The notes beneath the pieces were generated by a model. That model did no database searches. It was not told the DNA's origin and saw nothing but the letters and a program-made list of their open reading frames with translations. DNA of 64,000 bases from Collinsella aerofaciens (GTDB lineage: Bacteria; Actinomycetota; Coriobacteriia; Coriobacteriales; Coriobacteriaceae). The translations under genes were made by a program, and so were the position numbers. Position 1 is the stretch's first letter. Each line of letters starts with the position of its first letter. Location: the NCBI RefSeq assembly GCF_028207065.1, contig NZ_JAQLFP010000001.1:170056-234055 (forward strand). The letters run 5' to 3'. Shown one piece after another: positions 8,580 to 16,347 of the stretch.

Positions 8580-9868
8580 TGGCTCGGTTTCCCCTCGTTC
8601 CTACGGCCCCTGAGCCCGAACGTGCCGTTCTTGTCGGAGTTGAGTGGCGCGATAACGCCTGGCCGCTCGATCGTTCGCTTGACGAGCTTGGGCGCCTGGC
8701 CCATACGGCTGGCGCCCAGTGCGTGGCGCGTCTGTCACAGCGTCTGGTTAAGCCGTATCCAAAATCGTTTATTGGCTCCGGTAAGGTTGAGGAGCTTTGC
8801 GGGCTCGTTCATCGTATGGATGCCGATGTCGTTATCTTCGACGACGATTTAACGCCCTCGCAGCAGTCTTATCTGGAGAAAGCCGTGGGCGAACCGGTTA
8901 AGATTATCGACCGTACGGCGTTGATTCTCGATATCTTTGGTCTGCACGCTCAGACCCGTGAGGGCCGCCTGCAGGTGCAGCTGGCGCAGCTGCAGTATCT
9001 GTTGCCCCGCTTGCGCGGTATGTGGACCCATCTTGCTAAAGAGCAGACACGTGGTGGCATTGGTTCGCGCTTTGGCCAGGGCGAAAGTCAGCTCGAGGTT
9101 GACCGACGTTTGATTCGTAACAAGATTGCCGCGCTTCGTCGCGAGCTTAAGCAGGTTGAACAGCGCCGCGATGTCCAGTCAAAGAGTCGTATCGAGTCGC
9201 CGGCGTTTCGCGTTGCCTTAGCCGGTTATACCAATGCCGGTAAGTCGACGTTGCTCAATCGTCTGACCGGGTCTACGGTGCTTTCACAAGACAAATTGTT
9301 TGCCACGCTCGATCCGACGACGCGCTCGTATCGCTTGCCCGGCGGTCGTGGTATGACCATTACCGATACCGTTGGCTTTATTCAAAAGCTACCGCATGGT
9401 CTCGTTGATGCCTTTAAGTCCACCCTGTCTGAGGTCCTTGGTGCCGACCTGATCCTTAAAGTTGTGGATGCCTCTGACGAGGACTACGAGCGTCAGCTCG
9501 AGGCGGTCGATCGCGTTCTTGACGAAATCGGTGCCGGCGAGCGTTTGACGCTTACGGTGTTCAATAAAATCGACCTACTCGATAGCGTCGATCGATTGAG
9601 TTTCCATCGTCGCTATCCCGAGGCCGTGCTGTTCTCGGCCCAGACGGGCGAGGGGCTTGACGATCTCGTCGACCGTATTGCCCGTGAGGCAGCTGCCACC
9701 GATGTGTTGCTCTCCGCCGATATCCCGTATCGCGAGGGCGCCCTCATCACGCTGGTGCATGAGCAGGGAACCCTTCTGCATGAGGAATATCTTGAGGACG
9801 GAGTTCGTATTGTGGCGAAGTTGCCGGCCCGAATCGCCCCGCGGCTCGAGCGTTATCGCACCGAGTAG
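8579..9868 (+). CDS. hflX: Ribosome-associated GTPase HflX
   Basis: A 429-residue GTPase that binds the 50S subunit and helps rescue or split stalled ribosomes. The N-terminal HflX domain includes the glycine-rich GGIGSRFGQGESQLE stretch. The G domain follows with G1 GYTNAGKST near residue 215, G3 DTVGF and G4 NKID. It is the last gene of the miaB-miaA-hflX operon. Its 3' end overlaps the convergent acyltransferase-like gene by 16 bp, with no terminator between them. Confidence 0.95.
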   Translation: MARFPLVPTAPEPERAVLVGVEWRDNAWPLDRSLDELGRLAHTAGAQCVARLSQRLVKPYPKSFIGSGKVEELCGLVHRMDADVVIFDDDLTPSQQSYLEKAVGEPVKIIDRTALILDIFGLHAQTREGRLQVQLAQLQYLLPRLRGMWTHLAKEQTRGGIGSRFGQGESQLEVDRRLIRNKIAALRRELKQVEQRRDVQSKSRIESPAFRVALAGYTNAGKSTLLNRLTGSTVLSQDKLFATLDPTTRSYRLPGGRGMTITDTVGFIQKLPHGLVDAFKSTLSEVLGADLILKVVDASDEDYERQLEAVDRVLDEIGAGERLTLTVFNKIDLLDSVDRLSFHRRYPEAVLFSAQTGEGLDDLVDRIAREAAATDVLLSADIPYREGALITLVHEQGTLLHEEYLEDGVRIVAKLPARIAPRLERYRTE

Positions 9869-10557
9869 ACGAGCTCCAAAATGCCCAGAATGATGGGCTG
9901 ATGCAGCAGATAAAAGGGGAGAGCGTGACGTCCAAGGCTGGCGAGCGCCGGCAGGGGGTTGGCGTAGGCCCAGCTAGGGACGGTCTTATCGATTCCCTGC
10001 GCTATGTGTGCGGCGAAGTATCCTGCAAGATACATAAAGATAAACGGGATGATGGGGTAGTAATCACCTGAGATAAACCCAGGGCTCGGAAATCCCAGCC
10101 ACGCCAGGTAGGGGACAGGGTAGATCGTTTTGGGGATGCTCCAGGTGATTGCGAACAACATAAGGCATAGGGGCATGCCCCATCTCGCCGTTATCTTCTT
10201 AAGGACGGGATCGGTCAACGCCACGATGCCGGTGCATGCGGCCATGCAGTAGATGATGCCAAAATTAACCGAATCGTCGACTGAGACAAGTGTTGTTGCC
10301 AACCAGACAACGAGTGCTGCTAAGGCGTATTTGGCGGCACGTTTGATATTGTTGCGCGAAAGGGTGCACATCCAACCGGCGATAAACAAAAATACCCAGC
10401 TGATGCTGGCGCGCCAGATGTCTTGAAAGGCTGACTGGGTAAACCAGGGCATATCCCAGCCGTACAGGTAGGCGAAATCATAGCAAGCGTGAAAACCTGC
10501 CATAGAAATCATCGTAAACCCGCGGACGGTATCAAAGATGGTTATGCGTTTTTGCAT
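9853..10557 (-). CDS. Membrane protein of the heparan-alpha-glucosaminide N-acetyltransferase (DUF1624) type
   Basis: A 234-residue integral membrane protein with about seven hydrophobic segments. The N-terminal FDTVRGFTMISMAGFHACYDF segment is typical of DUF1624/acyltransferase-3-like proteins, and the C-terminal LPFYLLHQPII motif matches the same clan. The family is thought to move acyl groups across membranes onto sugars, but no substrate can be read here. Its ATG overlaps the lexA stop codon (TAATG), so it should be co-transcribed with lexA under SOS control, which is an unusual partner. Confidence 0.75.
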   Translation of the reverse strand: MQKRITIFDTVRGFTMISMAGFHACYDFAYLYGWDMPWFTQSAFQDIWRASISWVFLFIAGWMCTLSRNNIKRAAKYALAALVVWLATTLVSVDDSVNFGIIYCMAACTGIVALTDPVLKKITARWGMPLCLMLFAITWSIPKTIYPVPYLAWLGFPSPGFISGDYYPIIPFIFMYLAGYFAAHIAQGIDKTVPSWAYANPLPALASLGRHALPFYLLHQPIILGILELVYSVR

Positions 10558-11201
10558 TACGAGAACCGGCGCATCAAGCCGAGGACTTTGCCCAGGATAA
10601 CGGGATTCGTTGCATAGATAGGCTCCATGGTGTCATTCTCAGGCTGCAGGCGTACGCGTCCCTGCTCCTTGTAGAACGTCTTGACGGTCGCTGAACCATC
10701 GATCATGGCCACGACAATTTCGCCGTTCATGGCATTCTTTTGTTCACGGACGATGATGTAATCGCCATTGAAGATGCCGACATTGATCATTGAGCTCCCA
10801 TGCACCTCAAGGATAAAGGAACCCTGATCAGTCGCGATTTCGGTCGGGATAGTAAAAGTGTCTTCGATATTCTGCTCGGCCAGAATGGGGATCCCAGCCG
10901 CGACGCGACCAACGAGCGGTAGCGAGACCGTTCCGCGAGGTGCGATGGGCTCGTCAGATTTAGAAATTGAGACAGAGGAACCGTCCTCGTTAAAGAGTTC
11001 CAGGGCGCGCGGTTTGGTGGCATCGCGCTTGAGTAGCCCGCGCGCCTCCAGGGCAGAGAGATGGGCGTGCACAGTGCTGGGGGAGGAAAGGCCCACGGCA
11101 GAAGCCATCTCGCGCACGCTGGGCGGATAACCCTTCTCCTGCTGATATTCCTTGATGAAGTCGTAAATTTGCTGCTGACGCTTGGTAATTTTGCGAGCCA
11201 T
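10557..11201 (-). CDS. lexA: SOS repressor LexA
   Basis: A 214-residue repressor with an N-terminal winged-helix domain (residues 1-65) and a C-terminal self-cleaving peptidase domain. The cleavage site is Ala102-Gly103 in VAAGIP, and the catalytic dyad is Ser137 (GSSM) and Lys174 (TVKTF). ATG 11201 was chosen over two upstream in-frame starts because AGAGGA lies at the right distance and MARK is the usual beginning. The upstream starts would also run into the SOS boxes. It is divergent from the LysM gene at 11362, with three SOS boxes between them. Confidence 0.97.
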   Translation of the reverse strand: MARKITKRQQQIYDFIKEYQQEKGYPPSVREMASAVGLSSPSTVHAHLSALEARGLLKRDATKPRALELFNEDGSSVSISKSDEPIAPRGTVSLPLVGRVAAGIPILAEQNIEDTFTIPTEIATDQGSFILEVHGSSMINVGIFNGDYIIVREQKNAMNGEIVVAMIDGSATVKTFYKEQGRVRLQPENDTMEPIYATNPVILGKVLGLMRRFS

Positions 11202-11224
11202 CAGGGCATCCTCTCTACCCATGT

Positions 11225-11238
11225 CAAACAAATGTTCG
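11225..11238. promoter_or_regulatory. SOS box 1 of the lexA/LysM intergenic region
   Basis: CAAAC-AAAT-GTTCG differs from the CGAAC-N4-GTTCG consensus at one base. It is the box nearest to lexA, 24 bp from its start codon, and is likely to mediate LexA autoregulation. Confidence 0.75.
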
Positions 11239-11252
11239 AATTTTGCTTGACA

Positions 11253-11266
11253 GGAACAACTGTTCG
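11253..11266. promoter_or_regulatory. SOS box 2 of the lexA/LysM intergenic region
   Basis: GGAAC-AACT-GTTCG, flanked by A and A, matches the SOS palindrome with a single change. It is centred 28 bp from box 1, which would place the two LexA dimers close to the same face of the helix. Confidence 0.8.
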
Positions 11267-11280
11267 AAGATAATAATAAC

Positions 11281-11294
11281 CGAACATTCGTTCT
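11281..11294. promoter_or_regulatory. SOS box 3 of the lexA/LysM intergenic region
   Basis: CGAAC-ATTC-GTTCT has one change from the perfect palindrome and is again centred 28 bp from its neighbour. It is the box nearest the divergent LysM gene. Confidence 0.85.
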
Positions 11295-11361
11295 CGCGCT
11301 AGACATTTTTGTCCGCGCGGCTTGATAAAACTGTTCTCAGCAAAACACGCGAGAGGAGAAC

Positions 11362-11814
11362 ATGATGAACGTAACGAATATGGTCCAGGGAAACCTCGCC
11401 CTTAAGCTCGAGACGCCTGCAGAACCCACTTTTACGGTTGTTCAGGGTGGCCGCTCCGGCTTTCAGCCTTTGACCGTAAAGCCTGCGCGCAATCAGCAGG
11501 CTGTAGTCGCGCCGGCCCGCGTTGCCCTGAAGGTTCCGACGATTATCGCCTTTGCCGTTGCGTTTACGCTCTTCTTTGTCCTCGCTACGTCGGTCTTTAG
11601 CGCTCGTCACGCCGCGTATGCCGAGTCCGTTTCCAACGTTACCTACGAGACCATTCGCGTTCAGCCTGGTGATTCTCTTTGGTCGCTTGCCGAAGAATAT
11701 CCAATCGAAGGCCTTTCCACGCAAGAGACTTCCGACATGATCCGCAACGTCAATCATCTGGAGCATGGTTCGCTCGCCGCCGGTGCGCATCTTAAGGTTC
11801 CTGCTCGTTCGTAA
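11362..11814 (+). CDS. LysM membrane protein, probable YneA-type SOS cell-division inhibitor
   Basis: A 150-residue protein with a cytoplasmic N-terminus of about 50 residues, one transmembrane helix (about 55-77) and an extracellular LysM domain (about 96-147, starting IRVQPGDSLWSLAEEY). In Bacillus subtilis the SOS-induced division inhibitor YneA is also a small single-pass LysM protein encoded divergently from lexA. The same arrangement with three shared SOS boxes occurs here. Function is inferred from architecture and position; the N-terminal extension is longer than in YneA. ATG 11362 follows a strong AGAGGAGA. Confidence 0.8.
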   Translation: MMNVTNMVQGNLALKLETPAEPTFTVVQGGRSGFQPLTVKPARNQQAVVAPARVALKVPTIIAFAVAFTLFFVLATSVFSARHAAYAESVSNVTYETIRVQPGDSLWSLAEEYPIEGLSTQETSDMIRNVNHLEHGSLAAGAHLKVPARS

Positions 11815-11827
11815 TCATTATCTCGCT

Positions 11828-11871
11828 GCGCATGGTACCCTTGTTATCGTTTAAGAGGAGGTACCATGCGC
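11828..11871 (+). promoter_or_regulatory. Inverted repeat that sequesters the nrdR start codon
   Basis: GCGCATGGTACC (11828-11839) and GGTACCATGCGC (11860-11871) are perfect 12-bp complements. The right arm contains the nrdR ATG (11866-11868) and the end of its AGGAGG site; the rest of the ribosome-binding site lies in the 20-base loop. In mRNA this hairpin would bury the start codon. A role in translational control is inference, and a DNA operator is an alternative. Confidence 0.6.
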
Positions 11872-12309
11872 TGTCCCAAATGCGGCAAGGCACATACCCG
11901 CGTCGTTGATTCCCGTATGCAGGAGTCAAATAACACCATTAAGCGCCGTCGCGAATGTTGCTCGTGTAACTACCGCTTTACAACGTTCGAGCGATGCGAA
12001 GACCCAATCGAGGTCATTAAGTCAGACGGAACCAAGCAGCGGTTTGATCGCAATAAGCTGCTCGTCGGCTTGATGCGCGCCACCATCAAGCGCGATATCG
12101 ACACTAAGAAGCTCAATGAGATTATCGACGACATCGAGGTTGAGCTGCGCTCTCGCACGCTGACGGCCGTCACGTCCCATGAGTTGGGTGACATGGTGCT
12201 CAAGCGCTTGGCCAAGATCGACAAGGTGGCCTACATTCGCTTTGCCTCGGTCTACCGCGATTTCAAAGACGTCGATGAGTTTCTGCAAGAGCTCGACAAG
12301 CTAAGGTGA
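11866..12309 (+). CDS. nrdR: Transcriptional repressor NrdR
   Basis: A 147-residue regulator of ribonucleotide reductase genes that senses ATP/dATP. An N-terminal zinc ribbon uses Cys3, Cys6, Cys31 and Cys34 and is followed by the RRRxC-type region. An ATP-cone domain occupies about residues 49-139. It sits four bases before dut, so the two nucleotide-pool genes form an operon. The start codon lies in a hairpin arm (see the 11828-11871 entry). No NrdR boxes were recognised within the window. Confidence 0.96.
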   Translation: MRCPKCGKAHTRVVDSRMQESNNTIKRRRECCSCNYRFTTFERCEDPIEVIKSDGTKQRFDRNKLLVGLMRATIKRDIDTKKLNEIIDDIEVELRSRTLTAVTSHELGDMVLKRLAKIDKVAYIRFASVYRDFKDVDEFLQELDKLR

Positions 12310-12313
12310 TTCC

Positions 12314-12757
12314 ATGTCCAACATTACCGTCAACATAAAGCGTCTCGACCCCACCGTTGAGCTTCCCAAATACGCCCATCCCACCGATGCTGGCTTGGAT
12401 TTGCGCTCCAACGAGGACTGCGTCCTGAAGCCCTTCGAACGCCGTCTGGTCTCTACGGGGCTGGCCATCGCCCTGCCCGATGGCTACGCCGGCTTCGTCC
12501 AGCCCCGCAGCGGCTTGGCCATCAAGCAGGGCCTGTCTATAGTCAATACGCCGGGCCTCATCGACGCCCACTACCGAGGAGAACTCAAGGTTATCCTCAT
12601 CAACCTGGATCCCTCCAATAACATTCAAATCAATAAAGGCGACCGCATAGCCCAACTCGTCATCCAAGAAGTCCCCACGGTCAATCTCATAGAAGTAGAA
12701 GAACTAGACGAAACCGACCGAGGCAAAGGAGGCTTCGGCTCCAGCGGCATCGCCTAG
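12314..12757 (+). CDS. dut: dUTP diphosphatase
   Basis: A 147-residue trimeric dUTPase that hydrolyses dUTP to dUMP, keeping uracil out of DNA. The five family motifs are visible: DAGLDLRS, the PRSGLA loop ([11 protein letters not shown]), [10 protein letters not shown] with the catalytic Asp, GDRIAQLVI, and the C-terminal glycine-rich [10 protein letters not shown]-loop-like arm. It lies four bases after nrdR. A large palindromic region follows its stop codon. Confidence 0.96.
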   Translation: MSNITVNIKRLDPTVELPKYAHPTDAGLDLRSNEDCVLKPFERRLVSTGLAIALPDGYAGFVQPRSGLAIKQGLSIVNTPGLIDAHYRGELKVILINLDPSNNIQINKGDRIAQLVIQEVPTVNLIEVEELDETDRGKGGFGSSGIA

Positions 12758-12772
12758 GGCGCCCGTATCCCT

Positions 12773-12875
12773 CCCGCCCGGGGCTTACCTATATCATTCC
12801 ATGCTCAAACATTCTCGCGTCGCTTCGCTCGCTGCGAAACTGCGCGTGGAACGATATAGGTAAGCCCCGGGCGGG
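12773..12875 (-). repeat. Long palindromic element, copy 1
   Basis: Arms 12773-12801 and 12847-12875 (29 nt each) are complementary except for one position. They enclose a 45-nt loop that contains TGCTCAAACATTCTCGC and GCGAAACTGCGCG. The same loop, 9 nt shorter and reverse-complemented, sits in the element at 13035-13136. Read on the minus strand, the single imperfect pair is a G-U wobble. The stem sequence differs from copy 2 mainly by compensated changes. No protein is encoded. Confidence 0.85.
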
Positions 12876-12908
12876 CGGCTACTCGCTTGAAACAATATTT
12901 ACTTTTCT

Positions 12909-12957
12909 AGTAAGTCGATGCGATGAAGGGACGCCTCCTTTGTCGCATCGACTTACT
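12909..12957 (+). terminator. Perfect 15-bp hairpin, probable terminator of nrdR-dut
   Basis: AGTAAGTCGATGCGA (12909-12923) and TCGCATCGACTTACT (12943-12957) form a perfect 15-bp stem with a 19-nt loop, followed by the U-rich stretch GTATTTATATTTTC. It lies between the two long palindromic elements. It is the best terminator candidate for the rightward nrdR-dut unit. Confidence 0.65.
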
Positions 12958-13034
12958 GTATTTATATTTTCTGGTTCCCCTTTGCAGATTCTACTGGTGG
13001 GGAATCTGGTATAGCCGCTGGTACGTTAACGCAG

Positions 13035-13136
13035 CTTACCTGCGGGAGGCCCCTATATATCGTCCCGCGCGCAGTTTCGCAGCGAAGCGAGAATGTTTGA
13101 GCACGGGATGATATATAGGGGCCTCCCGCAGGCAAG
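13035..13136 (+). repeat. Long palindromic element, copy 2
   Basis: Arms 13035-13067 and 13104-13136 (33 nt each) pair with only two imperfect positions, one being a G-U wobble on the plus strand. The 36-nt loop CGCGCAGTTTCG...TTTGAGCA is the inverted counterpart of the copy 1 loop. It lies 15 bp from the end of the leftward glycosyltransferase gene, and transcripts of both neighbouring genes would run into these elements. Confidence 0.85.
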
Positions 13137-13150
13137 CGGAAATTAAGACG

Positions 13151-14452
13151 CTAGCGGATGTGCGCGGGTTTTCCGCCCCAGTAGAAGCGGCAGAAGGCTC
13201 GTTTGCGCTTTTGGGGTTTGCCTACGAGCTCCATGGTTGCGATGGCTATGTCTTCGGCTGCGTGGGGGCGGCGTAGTACTTCGCCGTTGATGAGCAGTGC
13301 CTTGAGCGACTCAGGATGATCGTGGAGATGTCGCAACGTCACGATGAGCTCTCGTGCGGTGGTGACATGCATGCTGGCGCCCATGCCGGTGAGCATGGTG
13401 GTGTTGGCCTTTTCCTGGCCATAGGACTTGCCCAACAGGATCATCGGCAGGTGTGCACACAGGCACTCGGTGACGGTGAGTCCGCCCGATTTGAGAATTG
13501 CCAGGTCGCACCCGTGCATGAGGGCCGCCATGTCGTCGACATAGTCCAACACCGTGACGTTCTCGAGCTTCATGGCATCGAAGAGCGTCTTCAGCCGGGT
13601 GGCATACTCCACGTCTTTGCCCGGCAAAAAGACAAAGTGCATGTCCTCGAAACTGCGCAGGAAGGGGAGGGTCTGGTCCATCGCCGCGCGAAAGCGGACG
13701 TACGGTTGAGGTAAACTGGCGCCGGCCATAACCAGCACGACGGTCTTGTCGGTGGGGAGGTTGAACTTGGCTAGCTCTTCCTCGCGATCGTAATCCGTGT
13801 CGAATCCGGCGCGAATAGGAATGCCGGTAATGCGAATCTTTGCCTCGGGCACCTTGCGCGGACGCAGCGTTTCGGACATAAATTCGTTGGCAACACAGAA
13901 TAGATCGGTGTCCTTGTGGGGCCACCAGCCCTCGACTTCGTAGTCGGTCGGTACGCAGATGACTGGATAATCGATACCCGTAATTATGCGGGCACCCACG
14001 GCAACATTGGCTGCTGTGATGTGCGTTGCGACCACGGCTATGGGCCTGCGGCTACGAATATATTCGTTGAAGGCGGGGAACATGATTCGCGACCATGCCG
14101 TGCCGCCACCCCAGAGAAGATGTCCCGTAAGTGTATATCTCCAGGTCAGGTCGTAAATGGGGCGCGTGGCTCCCGTAAAAGAAGCCGCGGTCTTATTACC
14201 GTCGAATTTAATACGTCCAAAATCAAGGATATCGAGCACTTCAATCTCAACATCCTCGGGGATGCCATTGGTGCCGCGGATGAGGTCGAAGGCCTGCGCA
14301 ATCGCATTTGCGGCGGCCTTATGGCCTGAGCCGACCGAGGCGTGCACGATGGTCACGAGAGATTTTTGCTGAGCCAAGAGCGCTGTTTGCTCCGATTGGG
14401 GAGTGCTGTGCGTGAGCAGGGGAGCGTCGTCGCTCGTCTGCGTTTGATCCAT
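13151..14452 (-). CDS. Diacylglycerol glycosyltransferase (MGDG synthase/UgtP family)
   Basis: A 433-residue GT-B glycosyltransferase. The N-terminal MGDG-synthase domain begins with the VTIVHASVGSGHKAAANAI signature (about residues 33-51). The C-terminal GT28-like domain has VLVMAGASLPQ and the nucleotide-sugar binding stretch LKSGGLTVTECL. Relatives add glucose or galactose to diacylglycerol to make membrane glycolipids and lipoteichoic-acid anchors. ATG 14452 is chosen over 14491 because GAAGGGGAG precedes it. It is a single gene, divergent from trxB; sugar and processivity cannot be read from the sequence. Confidence 0.88.
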   Translation of the reverse strand: MDQTQTSDDAPLLTHSTPQSEQTALLAQQKSLVTIVHASVGSGHKAAANAIAQAFDLIRGTNGIPEDVEIEVLDILDFGRIKFDGNKTAASFTGATRPIYDLTWRYTLTGHLLWGGGTAWSRIMFPAFNEYIRSRRPIAVVATHITAANVAVGARIITGIDYPVICVPTDYEVEGWWPHKDTDLFCVANEFMSETLRPRKVPEAKIRITGIPIRAGFDTDYDREEELAKFNLPTDKTVVLVMAGASLPQPYVRFRAAMDQTLPFLRSFEDMHFVFLPGKDVEYATRLKTLFDAMKLENVTVLDYVDDMAALMHGCDLAILKSGGLTVTECLCAHLPMILLGKSYGQEKANTTMLTGMGASMHVTTARELIVTLRHLHDHPESLKALLINGEVLRRPHAAEDIAIATMELVGKPQKRKRAFCRFYWGGKPAHIR

Positions 14453-14570
14453 CGATAACTCCCCTTCGACGTTGTAACACGGATTTATCATTGTAGTGCA
14501 TGAGTGTCATGTTCACGTAAATTTGGGTATGAGCGCAAAGAACGTCAATGTTTCGACGAGAGGATGTTCC

Positions 14571-15509
14571 ATGACTACCGATCAGCCGATCGATGTTGCG
14601 ATTATCGGCGGCGGCCCCGCGGGCTATGCTGCCGCCATTTACGCTGCGCGTGCCAACCTGACGACGACCGTGATTGAGCAGGGCATGTCGGGAGGGCAGA
14701 TCGCCACAACCAATGAGATCGAGAACTATCCGGGCATTCCGCTCTTGAGTGGCGCTGAGCTTGGCGAGCGATTCCAACAGCATGCAGAAGGCCTGGGAGC
14801 TCAGATTGAATGGAGTATGGTGACAGGCGTCGATTACGATGCCGATGTGGCTCAATTTACCATCCATCATGATATGGGTGACACGGCGGCCAAGAGCGTC
14901 ATTGCGTGCATGGGTGCCACGCCGCGTCCGGCAGGTTTCGCAGGCGAGGATACGTATCGCGGTCGTGGCGTTTCATATTGCGCAACATGTGACGGCATGT
15001 TTTTCCGCGGCAAGCAGGTTTTTGTAATCGGTGGTGGCAATTCGGCATGCGAAGAGGCTCTGTTCCTGTCCGACATTGCCAACAGTGTGACCATCGTGCT
15101 GCGCCGCGACCAGTTCCGTGCGCCCGATGGTGTTGTTCAGAAAGTACTCGCAAAGGACAATATTACAGTTAGGTACCAAACTAGTATTGTGGAGCTATCG
15201 GGCGAAGCCATGCCAACGACGATTACCTTTAAGGACAATGCATCCGGCGAGACTCATACCGAGTCATTTGAGCCCGGCTCGTTTGGCATCTTTGTTTTTA
15301 CCGGAACGCAGCCCCATACCGAGCTTGTTGAGCATCTAGTCGATCTGGCGCCTGATGGCGGCATTCTGACTGATGAATCCATGGCGACCCGCACGCCAGG
15401 TCTATTTGCCGCTGGCGATATCCGTTCCAAACGTTTACGCCAGGTTGTGACCGCTGTTTCGGACGGAGCCATAGCGGCAACGAGCGCATACGCGTTTCTC
15501 CGTGGATAA
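14571..15509 (+). CDS. trxB: Thioredoxin reductase-like flavoprotein
   Basis: A 312-residue FAD/NAD(P)H oxidoreductase. The N-terminal FAD dinucleotide fold has GGGPAG at about residues 14-19. The redox-active disulfide C137-A-T-C140 is in place, the NADPH-binding GGGNSA follows at about 160, and the C-terminal FAD motif is AAGDIRSKRLRQV. It would reduce thioredoxin, although close homologues can serve other partners. ATG 14571 follows GAGAGGA; an upstream in-frame ATG at 14496 is rejected. It stands alone with its own terminator. Confidence 0.92.
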   Translation: MTTDQPIDVAIIGGGPAGYAAAIYAARANLTTTVIEQGMSGGQIATTNEIENYPGIPLLSGAELGERFQQHAEGLGAQIEWSMVTGVDYDADVAQFTIHHDMGDTAAKSVIACMGATPRPAGFAGEDTYRGRGVSYCATCDGMFFRGKQVFVIGGGNSACEEALFLSDIANSVTIVLRRDQFRAPDGVVQKVLAKDNITVRYQTSIVELSGEAMPTTITFKDNASGETHTESFEPGSFGIFVFTGTQPHTELVEHLVDLAPDGGILTDESMATRTPGLFAAGDIRSKRLRQVVTAVSDGAIAATSAYAFLRG

Positions 15510-15550
15510 GTACGATAATATATCTTATGTAAGGTTGTTATCAATTTACT

Positions 15551-15590
15551 AATTGGCGGGACGAAGCATCAGTGCACTGTCCCGCCAATT
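15551..15590 (+). terminator. Terminator of trxB
   Basis: AATTGGCGGGAC (15551-15562) and GTCCCGCCAATT (15579-15590) form a perfect 12-bp G+C-rich stem followed by TTCTTG. Confidence 0.85.
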
Positions 15591-15662
15591 TTCTTGCCGG
15601 CTATGTGGTATGCAAAACTAGATAACCTAGAATACAATATAGAAAATGAACGGAGGACCTTT

Positions 15663-16274
15663 ATGAACCACGTTAAACACGTTATTCCGATGTCCGATTC
15701 GTCGGTCAGCATTAAGCCCGAGGATATTCAGCCCACGGTGCTGCCCGATGCATTCATTCAGTCCGATATCGTGCGTAAACTCAATACGTTGAGTCTGCCG
15801 CGCTATAACCAGTTGCCCAATGTGACGCTCTACCGCGACCAGGTCATTGAGTATGTTGCGCTGTGGATGGAGCCGCTGTCCATTTGCGTTGAGCAACCTG
15901 TCATTACGCCATCGATGATCAATAACTACGTGAAGGTCGGCCTGGTGCCTGCTCCGGTCAAAAAGCAATATGGCCGTGAGCAGATTGCCCGCCTGATCGC
16001 TATCTGCCTCTTTAAGCAGGTGCTACCTATTGCTGCGGTGCAGGCACTCTTTAACATTCAGCGTTTGAGCTACGATGCCCCGACGGCCTTCGATTATGTG
16101 GTCGATCAGCTCGAGGCATCGATTCGTTCGGCGTTTTCCGTCGAGCAGACGCCGGTTCCCGATACGGCGCATCAGGTAACGCGTGAGTCGCTGCTTGTGC
16201 GCAGTGCGGTTTCGTCCTTCGTTTCGAAGGCGTACCTAATGAGCTATCTCAAGTTCAACGGGTTTAATAGCTAG
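15663..16274 (+). CDS. DUF1836 domain protein, probable transcriptional regulator
   Basis: A 203-residue cytoplasmic protein of the DUF1836 family. The central segment TPSMINNYVKVGLVPAPVKKQYGREQIARL (about residues 81-110) resembles a MerR-like winged helix-turn-helix, followed by helices. Its target genes are unknown. ATG 15663 follows GGAGGACC. It is a single-gene unit between the trxB terminator and a strong bidirectional terminator shared with degV. Confidence 0.8.
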   Translation: MNHVKHVIPMSDSSVSIKPEDIQPTVLPDAFIQSDIVRKLNTLSLPRYNQLPNVTLYRDQVIEYVALWMEPLSICVEQPVITPSMINNYVKVGLVPAPVKKQYGREQIARLIAICLFKQVLPIAAVQALFNIQRLSYDAPTAFDYVVDQLEASIRSAFSVEQTPVPDTAHQVTRESLLVRSAVSSFVSKAYLMSYLKFNGFNS

Positions 16275-16286
16275 CCGACGTATAAA

Positions 16287-16328
16287 ACGGGCGGGACAAA
16301 GAGCCATCTGTCACTTTGTCCCGCCCGT
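16287..16328. terminator. Bidirectional terminator between the DUF1836 gene and degV
   Basis: ACGGGCGGGACAAAG (16287-16301) and CTTTGTCCCGCCCGT (16314-16328) pair perfectly over 15 bp. ATTTTTGC follows on the plus strand, and the minus strand has TTTTATA after the stem, so it should serve both convergent genes. Confidence 0.9.
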
Positions 16329-16347
16329 ATTTTTGCTTGGTTGGACT

